Of a DNA stretch of 64,000 nt, positions 45,161-52,969 are shown piece after piece. Below the pieces are notes generated by a model. That model worked only from the letters and a program-made list of their open reading frames with translations. It did not search any database and was not told where the DNA came from. The position numbers and the translations under genes were made by a program. Positions within the stretch are counted from its first letter, which is position 1. The number at the start of each line of letters is the position of its first letter. Location of the stretch: the NCBI GenBank assembly GCA_902525735.1, contig CABZIF010000006.1, positions 24,601 to 88,600 on the forward strand, in the 5' to 3' direction. Source of the stretch: an uncultured SAR86 cluster bacterium. GTDB taxonomy: Bacteria > Pseudomonadota > Gammaproteobacteria > Magnimaribacterales > AG-339-G14.

Positions 45161-45979
45161 ATGTTGGAAGTTCAATATATGGAGTCTCTAGGAAATGACT
45201 TCGTTGTTATCGATGGAGTTACTCAATTCTTCGAACCAAGTTCTAAAGAAATTTCTAAAGTATTGAATTTTGATCATGACTTTTCGATCGATCAAATTAT
45301 GCTCATCTTACCTCCTAGTAATAGTAATTTTGATTTTCAAATTAAAATTTTCAATCAAGATGGAAGTGAGGCGGAAAACTGTGTAAATGGTATTCGCTGT
45401 ATATCTAAATATATTTTTGATCAAAAATTAGTTTTTTCTGATCAAATAAATTTTATGGTTGGAAACGATCTTGTCATTGTTTCCAATACGAAAAAAAATC
45501 AATTGAAAGTTGATATGTTCAATATTAGTTTTAAATCTGAAGATATCGGAATCAAAAATGACGACATTAATTCTTTTAGTTTTAATGATAAAGAAATATT
45601 TTTTGATGCGGTTTCCGTGGGCAATCCTCATGCAGTAATTTTCAATTACGATAAAGAGCTTAATGTGCCGGAAGTTGGAGCAGCGTTACAGCAAAGTGGA
45701 ATTTTTAAACACGGTGTTAATGTTGGCTTTGCCAACAGTATCAATGATTCAGAAATAAACCTGAGAGTTGTCGAAAGAGGTGTTGGTGAAACACAGGCTT
45801 GTGGAAGTGGCGCATGTGCTGCAGCAATAATTGGTCAAAAAACAAGGAATTTAAGTCAAAAAATCAAAGTAAATTTCAACGAAGGATTTTTAGAAACGGA
45901 AACGGATTTATCTTCTGGAAAAGTTTCTCTAACCGGCACTGCGAACTACAGAGCGAAAGCGGTAACATTGAAGATATGA
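45161..45979 (+). CDS. dapF: Diaminopimelate epimerase
   Basis: SLGNDFVVIDGV; EAENCVNGIRC; SVGNPHAVIF; ERGVGETQACGSGACAAAI. Confidence 0.96.
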   Translation: MLEVQYMESLGNDFVVIDGVTQFFEPSSKEISKVLNFDHDFSIDQIMLILPPSNSNFDFQIKIFNQDGSEAENCVNGIRCISKYIFDQKLVFSDQINFMVGNDLVIVSNTKKNQLKVDMFNISFKSEDIGIKNDDINSFSFNDKEIFFDAVSVGNPHAVIFNYDKELNVPEVGAALQQSGIFKHGVNVGFANSINDSEINLRVVERGVGETQACGSGACAAAIIGQKTRNLSQKIKVNFNEGFLETETDLSSGKVSLTGTANYRAKAVTLKI

Positions 45980-46662
45980 GTATCTTTGGTAAAAAAATAT
46001 CTGAAAGTGAAGTTGTTAAATATTTAAGCGAAAACCCAGACTTTTTTTTAAAGAACCCAGGTTCTTTAGAAGACTTAGACATAAAACATGAAAGCGGCGA
46101 GGCAGTGTCTTTAATTGAAAAACAAGTTGAGATAATCAAAAAGAAAAGTTTGCTTACAAATTCTAGGTTAAGTGAATTTCTGACAAATGCTGAATTTAAT
46201 CAAAAATTATTTATCAAAGTTCAAAAATTAATTTTGATAATTCTTAAAGCAAAGAACTTAGACAACCTTAGCGATCAAGTAGAGTTATTCTTTAAAAAAG
46301 AATTTGGTACAGAAAAATGCAAGTTATTTTTCTTTACCCAGGAAGAGCTTTATGACTTATCTGCGGAGAAAATAATCTCTCCAGAAATAGCTACTCCTAT
46401 TTTTTCAAAGGTATTCAAAGAAAATACAATTTATTTGGGAGGATTAAAGTCTGAACTTTCGGCATTGGTTTTTGGAAGCAAAGCAATGGTTGAAGAAGGC
46501 GCAATCTGTAAGTTTTCCTCCGATAAAATTGCAGGTACTTTAGCTTTGGGAAGTACGAAAAAAGGTAAATTCACTCAAGACAGTGAAACTTTATTCTTAG
46601 AATTTGTATTGGCTGTTTTGAGTCATCAGATTGACTTTCTTTTAGGTGAGATTGATGCATAA
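45976..46662 (+). CDS. DUF484 family protein
   Basis: Real start is MSIFGKKISESEVVKYLSENPDFFLKNPGSLEDLDI (ATGA overlap with the dapF stop); dapF-DUF484-xerC synteny. Confidence 0.9.
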   Translation: MSIFGKKISESEVVKYLSENPDFFLKNPGSLEDLDIKHESGEAVSLIEKQVEIIKKKSLLTNSRLSEFLTNAEFNQKLFIKVQKLILIILKAKNLDNLSDQVELFFKKEFGTEKCKLFFFTQEELYDLSAEKIISPEIATPIFSKVFKENTIYLGGLKSELSALVFGSKAMVEEGAICKFSSDKIAGTLALGSTKKGKFTQDSETLFLEFVLAVLSHQIDFLLGEIDA

Positions 46663-47536
46663 AGATATTAGAAACTTTTTAAATTACCTTAAGAATGCCA
46701 AAAACTACTCTGATCATACTATAAAAAGCTATGAAAATGACTTGCTTAAATTTGATAATTTCCTTACTGAAAAAAAATTTTCCTCTTGGTCGGATTTAAA
46801 ACAAGCGGATATCAGAAACTTCATTGGGGCCTATAGACGTCAAGGACTGAGCCCAAGAAGTGTTGCTAGGATATTATCATCATTAAGAAGTTTCTATAAG
46901 TATTTAAGCCTTGAGGGTTTAACAAAAGAAAACCCCATACTTGGTATCTCTGCGCCCAAATTGAATTCGCTTTTACCAAAAGCTTTGGATACAGATATGG
47001 TAAATAAATTGTTGCAATTCGAACCGAAAACTTGGGGCGACTACAGAGACAAAGCTATTGCTGAATTAATGTATTCTTCTGGTTTGAGGCTTTCTGAATT
47101 ATGTCAGTTGGATATGAACGATCTTTCCATTGAAGGTCAAATGTGCAGAGTCTTAGGAAAAGGGCAAAAAGAAAGAGAAGTCCCAATTGGTTCAAAAGCT
47201 ATAGAAGCTATCAAAATTTGGTTCAAACATCGTGATGCACGTGTTGAGAACAAAGAACGAGCAATATTTATTAATAACTTAGGAAAGAGGCTAAGTCAAA
47301 GGTCGGTGCAAAATGGCCTGAAAAAAATGAGTAGTAAGATGGGGTTGCCATATATTCATCCCCATATGCTGAGACATTCTTTTGCCTCTCATATTCTGGA
47401 ATCAAGTGGTGATTTAAGAGCTGTACAAGAACTTCTTGGCCATGCTAATTTATCCACTACCCAAATTTATACAAAATTAGATTTTCAGCATTTGGCTAAG
47501 GTTTATGACAAAAGCCATCCTCATGCCAAAAAATAA
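46655..47536 (+). CDS. xerC: Tyrosine recombinase XerC
   Basis: MHKDIRNFLNYLKNAKNYSDHTIKSYENDL; YSSGLRLSELCQLDM; HMLRHSFASHILESSGDLRAVQELLGHANLSTTQIYTKL. Confidence 0.96.
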   Translation: MHKDIRNFLNYLKNAKNYSDHTIKSYENDLLKFDNFLTEKKFSSWSDLKQADIRNFIGAYRRQGLSPRSVARILSSLRSFYKYLSLEGLTKENPILGISAPKLNSLLPKALDTDMVNKLLQFEPKTWGDYRDKAIAELMYSSGLRLSELCQLDMNDLSIEGQMCRVLGKGQKEREVPIGSKAIEAIKIWFKHRDARVENKERAIFINNLGKRLSQRSVQNGLKKMSSKMGLPYIHPHMLRHSFASHILESSGDLRAVQELLGHANLSTTQIYTKLDFQHLAKVYDKSHPHAKK

Positions 47537-47537
47537 T

Positions 47538-48236
47538 ATGACTATTAAAGCAGTTACTTTTGATCTAGATGACACCTTATGGCCTCTCTATGACGTCATT
47601 ATGAATTCTCACAAACTTTCAAATGATTGGTTGATCGAAAGACATCCCCAAATGGATGGAATCCTTTTTAGTAAAAAAGAAAGAGAAATGTGGCAAACGC
47701 TTATTAAAGCTGAGCCCTCCTTAGCAAATAGATTGTCTGAGTTAAGAAAAAAAGTAATTGAGACATTGTTGCTGGAAAATGGTGTTGAAAGTTCAGCTGC
47801 TTTGAAAGATTCTGAAGAGGCTTTTGAAATTTTTTTAAATGAGCGCCACAAGGTAACTTATTTTGATCATGTTCTAGAAGTTTTAAAAAAACTTAAAGAG
47901 ACTTACCAGCTGGGAGTTTTAACTAACGGTAATGCAAATATCAAAACTTTAGGTATTGATCATCTGTTTGATTTTTATTTGAATGCAGAAATGGTCAATG
48001 ACAGCAAGCCTGGTGCAAAAATGTTTGAAGAAGCTATGTCGATCACAAAACTCAAAGCGAATGAAATTTGTCATGTGGGTGATCATCCCGTAAATGATAT
48101 CGAAGGAGCACTTAATGTTGGGTTCAAAGCAATATGGCTTAATGCCTTGGAGAACTCTTGGCCCGATGGACAGGAATGCCATGTCCCAGAGGTTAAAAAT
48201 TGGAAAGACTTAGAATCTACAATCGCTGCTTTTTAA
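47538..48236 (+). CDS. yigB: HAD-family hydrolase (YigB-like)
   Basis: IKAVTFDLDDTLWPLYDVI; LGVLTNGNANIKTLGIDHLFDFYLNAEMVNDSKPGAKMFEEA; HVGDHPVNDIEGALNVGFKAIW. Confidence 0.85.
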   Translation: MTIKAVTFDLDDTLWPLYDVIMNSHKLSNDWLIERHPQMDGILFSKKEREMWQTLIKAEPSLANRLSELRKKVIETLLLENGVESSAALKDSEEAFEIFLNERHKVTYFDHVLEVLKKLKETYQLGVLTNGNANIKTLGIDHLFDFYLNAEMVNDSKPGAKMFEEAMSITKLKANEICHVGDHPVNDIEGALNVGFKAIWLNALENSWPDGQECHVPEVKNWKDLESTIAAF

Positions 48237-48850
48237 AGCTGTGACAGATACTCGTCTAGACGATCGGTATTAGAAACAAAAATAGATTTTTTCTGACTAG
48301 CTTCAGCTTTCACTGCATCCAAATTGATAGCCTCGCCAACTTGAATGACACCAACCATAGCCATCATAGCGTGAGGCGTGCATTGATAGACATAAACTCC
48401 TTCCTCAGTAAAAGTAATGCTAATGTCTTGACTCAAGGCTCCATTCCAAGAATCTGCCCCTGCCGGAATCATCCCATCAAGAGATGCAGAATTATGAGAC
48501 ATATCTGTTGCTACGAAATTGACCGTATCGCCTTTGGAAATTTTTATCACTGCTGGTTCGAATACCATAATTCCATCCGCTCCCGAATTAAGCATTTTAA
48601 CTTCGTGCTCAGGACCCTCCGATAAGGCAATTTTATTAGAACTTACTTCAACAGGTGCACCAGTCATCGCAGCTAGAGGGTTGACTTTGTAACCAGGGCC
48701 AGCGCTTGAGATTCCGCAGCCATCGCCTTTCAGACATATTGAACCCAAAGGTTTGGTTCTTTCTTCAATTGCGGATTCACGCATATCAGAAGACATTGCA
48801 AGACTTGCAAAAAAAGTTAATAGAATCAATAGTTGTTTAAGTGAGTTCAT
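48233..48850 (-). CDS. Pseudoazurin/plastocyanin-like blue copper protein (exported)
   Basis: Signal peptide MNSLKQLLILLTFFASLAMS; SHNSASLDGMIPAGADSWNGALSQDISITFTEEGVYVYQCTPHAMMAMVGVIQVG (H...C-T-P-H-x-x-M site). Confidence 0.88.
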   Translation of the reverse strand: MNSLKQLLILLTFFASLAMSSDMRESAIEERTKPLGSICLKGDGCGISSAGPGYKVNPLAAMTGAPVEVSSNKIALSEGPEHEVKMLNSGADGIMVFEPAVIKISKGDTVNFVATDMSHNSASLDGMIPAGADSWNGALSQDISITFTEEGVYVYQCTPHAMMAMVGVIQVGEAINLDAVKAEASQKKSIFVSNTDRLDEYLSQL

Positions 48851-48884
48851 GCGAAAAGCATTATAGAGGTAGTCCAAGTTATTA

Positions 48885-50078
48885 TTAAATAATATTTTCT
48901 TCTTTTAGCTCTGCTATTTGCTCGTCAGTCATTCCCAACCAAGTATTAAGAATTTCAGCAGAATGCTCACCTAATTCTGGAGAACTTTTGTATTCTGTTT
49001 TGGCATCTCCTATCTTTAGAGGGTTGCCAGGCATTTTGACTACTTTCCCTGAAGGTTGCATGACTTCAGCAATCATCTCTCTTTTGATCAAATCCGGATC
49101 ATTAAAAACCTCGGACAATTTATTTACCGGCCCGCAAGGTACTCGATGATCATTTAATATCTTTAACCAATGATCGGACGAATTAGTAATGAATATCTTT
49201 TGCAGTACTGAGTCTATTTTGGCTCTATCTTTTGACCTGCCAATAGCAGACTTATACTCCTCATTGTCTAAATCTTTTAAGTCTAAAGCTTTGACTAGGT
49301 TGGGCCAAAAATCCTCGTGAACGACGCTCAAAATTATAAAACCATCGGCAGTCTTGTATGAATTAAATGGGGTATGCACAGGATGTTCGTTTCCAATAGG
49401 CTCTGGATCTTTCCCAGAAATTAAATGCATGGTGGCCATGTAATTCAATAAACTAGCCTGACAATCCAACATAGATATATCAATTTTCTCACCGATTCCA
49501 GTTGCTTCTTTTTTTCTAAGAGCTGTCAATATGCCAATGATGGCAAAGAGCCCAGTCGATAAATCACTTATTGGGACTCCTGACTTTACTGGATTTTCTG
49601 AATTCAAACCGGTTAAAGACATCAAACCACTCACACCTTGGATAACGTTGTCATATGCGGGTCTATTTAACTCAGCATCTTCGCCAAAACCACTAATCGA
49701 GCAAGAAATAATTTTTTCGTTATGAGTCATTAAAGTTTCGTGATCAATTTTAAGTCGTTTCGTAACACCTGAGCTGAAGTTATCAATGACAACATCAGCC
49801 TTTTTAACCAATTGATAAAAAATATTCTTTCCTGGATCAGATTTTAGATCCAAGGTTAAGCTTTTTTTATTTCTTCCAAGTGTTAAATGATAAGCACCTA
49901 CGCCATCTACAGAATAATCCGGATCATTTTTTAAAAGGTTTCTTGTTATCTCTCCTTTTAATGGAGGCTCAATTTTTATAATCTCTGCACCAAGATCAGC
50001 CAAAACCATAGTCCCATAAGGACCAGCTAACATGTGCGTTAAATCGAGAACTTTAATTCCTTTAAGGGGTGACGACAT
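48885..50078 (-). CDS. CaiB/BaiF (family III) CoA-transferase
   Basis: GIKVLDLTHMLAGPYGTMVLADLGAEIIKIEPP; GRNKKSLTLDLKS; VVIDNFSSGVTKRL; DISMLDCQASLL. Confidence 0.94.
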   Translation of the reverse strand: MSSPLKGIKVLDLTHMLAGPYGTMVLADLGAEIIKIEPPLKGEITRNLLKNDPDYSVDGVGAYHLTLGRNKKSLTLDLKSDPGKNIFYQLVKKADVVIDNFSSGVTKRLKIDHETLMTHNEKIISCSISGFGEDAELNRPAYDNVIQGVSGLMSLTGLNSENPVKSGVPISDLSTGLFAIIGILTALRKKEATGIGEKIDISMLDCQASLLNYMATMHLISGKDPEPIGNEHPVHTPFNSYKTADGFIILSVVHEDFWPNLVKALDLKDLDNEEYKSAIGRSKDRAKIDSVLQKIFITNSSDHWLKILNDHRVPCGPVNKLSEVFNDPDLIKREMIAEVMQPSGKVVKMPGNPLKIGDAKTEYKSSPELGEHSAEILNTWLGMTDEQIAELKEENII

Positions 50079-50083
50079 AAAAT

Positions 50084-50911
50084 CTAGTCTTCGTTTTCTT
50101 CTTCTCCAAGAGAAATTTTGAGCCTCATAGCCTCTGCTATTGGCTCATCAACCATTTGGCCATCGATCTTCACTGCGCCTCCGCCTGATTTTTGATACTC
50201 TTCTAAGACTTTTTTACCTTCAGCAATTTCTTCAGAAGTTGGGGCAAAAGATTCATTAATAAAATCAATTTGATCAGGATGGATGGCTGCTTTACCTGTA
50301 AAGCCTAAATTTTTAACCGCTTCTGCTTCTTTTTTTAATCCTTCTTTATCATCGATATAAAAAAACGGCGCGTCAATGGTGAATAAATTATACATTGCTG
50401 CTGCTAGGACTACTTTTTGTCTAGCGTATAACAAAGGCTCCCATGCAAGCTTGCATCCCAAGCTAGCAGAGGAGTCAGCAGCTCCAAAAAATAATCCAAC
50501 AACATCTTTGAAAGCAGCGATTTGCGTTACGGTGTCAATTGCTCTTGGGGTTTCGATTAAGGGCACCAATTTATTTGAAAAATCAATCATTGGAGCTAAG
50601 GTTGCTAAGAAATCAAAACTTTGAGTTTTAGGAAGAATTATTGCTTCTATCTGATCTTGATATGGAGAAATAGCGTCAATATCTTCTCTTCCGATGGCAT
50701 CCATCGCATCATTTACTCTAATAAAAACCGGTTTGGTAAAAACATTTTCTTTAAGAAGATTGATAAGTTCTTCTCGTGCCAATACCTTTTTATCAGCAGG
50801 ACAACCATCTTCTAAGTCAATAATTAAGGCATCGGCATTGCTGTTTAAGCCACGCTCCAATCGGTCAAGAGTGTGCCCCGGAATGAACAGGTTCGACTTG
50901 TATTTACTCAT
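50084..50911 (-). CDS. HpcH/HpaI aldolase / CitE-like CoA-ester lyase
   Basis: SNLFIPGHTLDRLERGLNSNADALIIDLEDGCPADKK; LIETPRAI; FGAADSSASLG; GKAAIHPDQIDFINESF. Confidence 0.92.
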   Translation of the reverse strand: MSKYKSNLFIPGHTLDRLERGLNSNADALIIDLEDGCPADKKVLAREELINLLKENVFTKPVFIRVNDAMDAIGREDIDAISPYQDQIEAIILPKTQSFDFLATLAPMIDFSNKLVPLIETPRAIDTVTQIAAFKDVVGLFFGAADSSASLGCKLAWEPLLYARQKVVLAAAMYNLFTIDAPFFYIDDKEGLKKEAEAVKNLGFTGKAAIHPDQIDFINESFAPTSEEIAEGKKVLEEYQKSGGGAVKIDGQMVDEPIAEAMRLKISLGEEENED

Positions 50912-51544
50912 TTATTGTTTTCTTTCTTTCGCTATTAAAAAATCAACTACATCAAGTAAATCCTTTGTTTCAATCTCGCGATTTCCAGAAACAGCGTATT
51001 TACCATTCACAATGAAAGTTGGGACGCCTTTTATACCGTATTTTTGACCAAAAAGATCGGCTTTTTTAACATTATTTTTCAAACCAAAGGAATTTATTAA
51101 GCCAACATACTGCTCTTCTGAAACTCCGTAGGTCTTAATAAAAGGAATAATCTCCTTATCTGAAGCGAGCATTCTTTGTTGAATATGAATGGCAGAGAAA
51201 ACACCATCAATTATCTCTGGTTTGTTTAGAGCCTCAGCAATAAAGAATAACTTTCCATGAGTTTCAACCATTTTATTCCAGATGACCGGATACCTGAAAA
51301 AATCAACTGAACTAGGTAGTTCTTTTTTCCAATCGGTCAAAGAGCCTTCTAAGGTAAAGCAATGGCCACAGCCAAACCAAAAAAATTCAATGACTTCGAC
51401 TTTAGAATTGTCTCTGGTTAAAACTGGCTGCGATAAAATCTCATAATGTCGACCAGGCTTATACTTGTCAGCTGCTTCCGAGCACTGAGCGCTTAGAAGA
51501 AAAATTAATGAAAAAGCAAAAAGTTTAGTAAAGACCTGAGACAT
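50912..51544 (-). CDS. dsbA: Thiol:disulfide interchange protein DsbA
   Basis: VEVIEFFWFGCGHCFTLE (CGHC); KYGIKGVPTFIVNGKYAVSG. Confidence 0.95.
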   Translation of the reverse strand: MSQVFTKLFAFSLIFLLSAQCSEAADKYKPGRHYEILSQPVLTRDNSKVEVIEFFWFGCGHCFTLEGSLTDWKKELPSSVDFFRYPVIWNKMVETHGKLFFIAEALNKPEIIDGVFSAIHIQQRMLASDKEIIPFIKTYGVSEEQYVGLINSFGLKNNVKKADLFGQKYGIKGVPTFIVNGKYAVSGNREIETKDLLDVVDFLIAKERKQ

Positions 51545-52172
51545 AATTAGCCACTGCTTGAATTTCTTCTAATGTAAGTCTGGCAGCTATTCCTTGCATT
51601 GATTTTCCTTTAGTGTCGTATCCTCTGTTGCCATTTTGATAGGCAATAAGAGAAGTAACTACGTATTCAGCCTTTTGACCACCCAACATTGGATATCCAG
51701 CAGATTCTATGCCTTTTCCTTTGGCACCGTGACAACCCGTACAAGCAGGGACTCCTGAATTTATGTTTCCCGCCCTGTAAATTTTTTCTCCAAGCGCTAG
51801 ATTTTCTTTATCCGCTTGTCCAACCTTCATTTGTTGTGCTGCGTAGTAAGCCGCCATATCTCTTAGATCATCATAATCATAGGCATCCAATAATCCCATC
51901 ATCGAAGCAATCACCCTTTCGCCATCCTTTATATGTTCAAGTTGATCAAACAGATAACTTTCCCGTTGTCCTGCTAGAGTTGGCCACTGGCCAACCACAC
52001 TATTGCCATCGACTCCGTGACAACCGGCACAAACCATAACTTTTCCCTCACCAGCAATAGGATCTCCTCTAAGAGGGGCTTTGGCTACTTTGCTTACATC
52101 AGCTGCTGATGCTGCATGGAATAAGGGCGCTAGAAGTAAAATAAAAGCTGAAAAAATTAATTTTTTTATCAT
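51525..52172 (-). CDS. Diheme cytochrome c4
   Basis: Start set at MIKKLIFSAFILLLAPLFHAASAAD; CAGCHGVDGNSVVGQWPTLAGQ and CTGCHGAKGKGIESAGYPMLGGQ. Confidence 0.93.
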   Translation of the reverse strand: MIKKLIFSAFILLLAPLFHAASAADVSKVAKAPLRGDPIAGEGKVMVCAGCHGVDGNSVVGQWPTLAGQRESYLFDQLEHIKDGERVIASMMGLLDAYDYDDLRDMAAYYAAQQMKVGQADKENLALGEKIYRAGNINSGVPACTGCHGAKGKGIESAGYPMLGGQKAEYVVTSLIAYQNGNRGYDTKGKSMQGIAARLTLEEIQAVANYVSGLY

Positions 52173-52238
52173 TTTTGTTCTATATTGCGGGCTATGCGAG
52201 CGTGAATTATATACCATAGCAATTGAATTTACCCTGTT

Positions 52239-52856
52239 TTGGAGATGAATAGAAAAAGTAGTTATTTGAATATAGAGTTTTTATCGGCATGCACTGAAGC
52301 CAAGCTATATCCTGAAGATTTTGGCAACGAAGTAGCCATTTGCGGCCGCTCAAACTCTGGTAAATCGAGCATTATCAACGCTTTAGCTAACTCCAAAAAA
52401 CTGGCGAAAACCTCCAATACCCCAGGTCGAACTCAATCCATTAATTTTTTCAGCATCAATAGTGACGTTGACTATAAACTCGTTGACCTGCCAGGTTACG
52501 GTTATGCCAAAGCATCAAAAAAAATACAAAAAGAGTGGGGTCGGCAGATTACGAATTACATGAATTCAAGAGAGTCACTGCGCGGCATTATTTTGATCAT
52601 GGATATCAGACACCCCTTCCAAAAAGCTGACCAAGATTTTTTGGCTTGGTGCAAGCAATATCATCTCCCAGTTCAATTACTGCTGAACAAGGCCGATAAA
52701 TTATCTCGCAACCAAGGTTTGAACGTTTTGTCGGCGAGCAAAAAAGAATTGATAGATTTGGAGTTGCTCAATGAACCCCTATTATTTTCTGCCAAGACTC
52801 ATGATGGTGTGGAACAGCTGACAAAGAATATTTTATCTTGGGTGGAATCCGCCTAA
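52239..52856 (+). CDS. engB: Ribosome biogenesis GTP-binding protein EngB/YsxC
   Basis: VAICGRSNSGKSSIINALAN; TPGRTQSINFFSI; DLPGYGYAKASKKIQKEWG; LLNKADKLSRNQ. Confidence 0.96.
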   Translation: MEMNRKSSYLNIEFLSACTEAKLYPEDFGNEVAICGRSNSGKSSIINALANSKKLAKTSNTPGRTQSINFFSINSDVDYKLVDLPGYGYAKASKKIQKEWGRQITNYMNSRESLRGIILIMDIRHPFQKADQDFLAWCKQYHLPVQLLLNKADKLSRNQGLNVLSASKKELIDLELLNEPLLFSAKTHDGVEQLTKNILSWVESA

Positions 52857-52858
52857 GC

Positions 52859-52940
52859 GCCCATTGACAAAAAAGGAGGAGAGAGAGTATCAATGGGCTC
52901 TAAGGAAGAATCCTTAGTTTTCTTAGGAGAAAATCTTTAG
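52859..52940 (+). other. Structured engB-polA spacer: 9-bp inverted repeat, second hairpin, possible 15-aa ORF or sRNA
   Basis: GCCCATTGA (52859-52867)/TCAATGGGC (52890-52898), AGGAGG (52874-52879) in the loop, ATG at 52893, ORF MGSKEESLVFLGENL* to 52940; CTAAGGA-AGAA-TCCTTAG (52900-52917) followed by TTTTC. Confidence 0.5.
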
Positions 52941-52969
52941 ACATAGCTCCTTCGAAAAAAGTTCACTGC

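Noticed and set aside
45799-45975. N-terminal 59 residues of the 45799..46662 ORF
   Set aside because: Out-of-frame readthrough of dapF; the DUF484 protein starts at MSIFGKK (45976).
46655-47536. Tyrosine recombinase as a sign of a mobile element
   Set aside because: It is XerC in its conserved dapF-DUF484-xerC-HAD neighbourhood.
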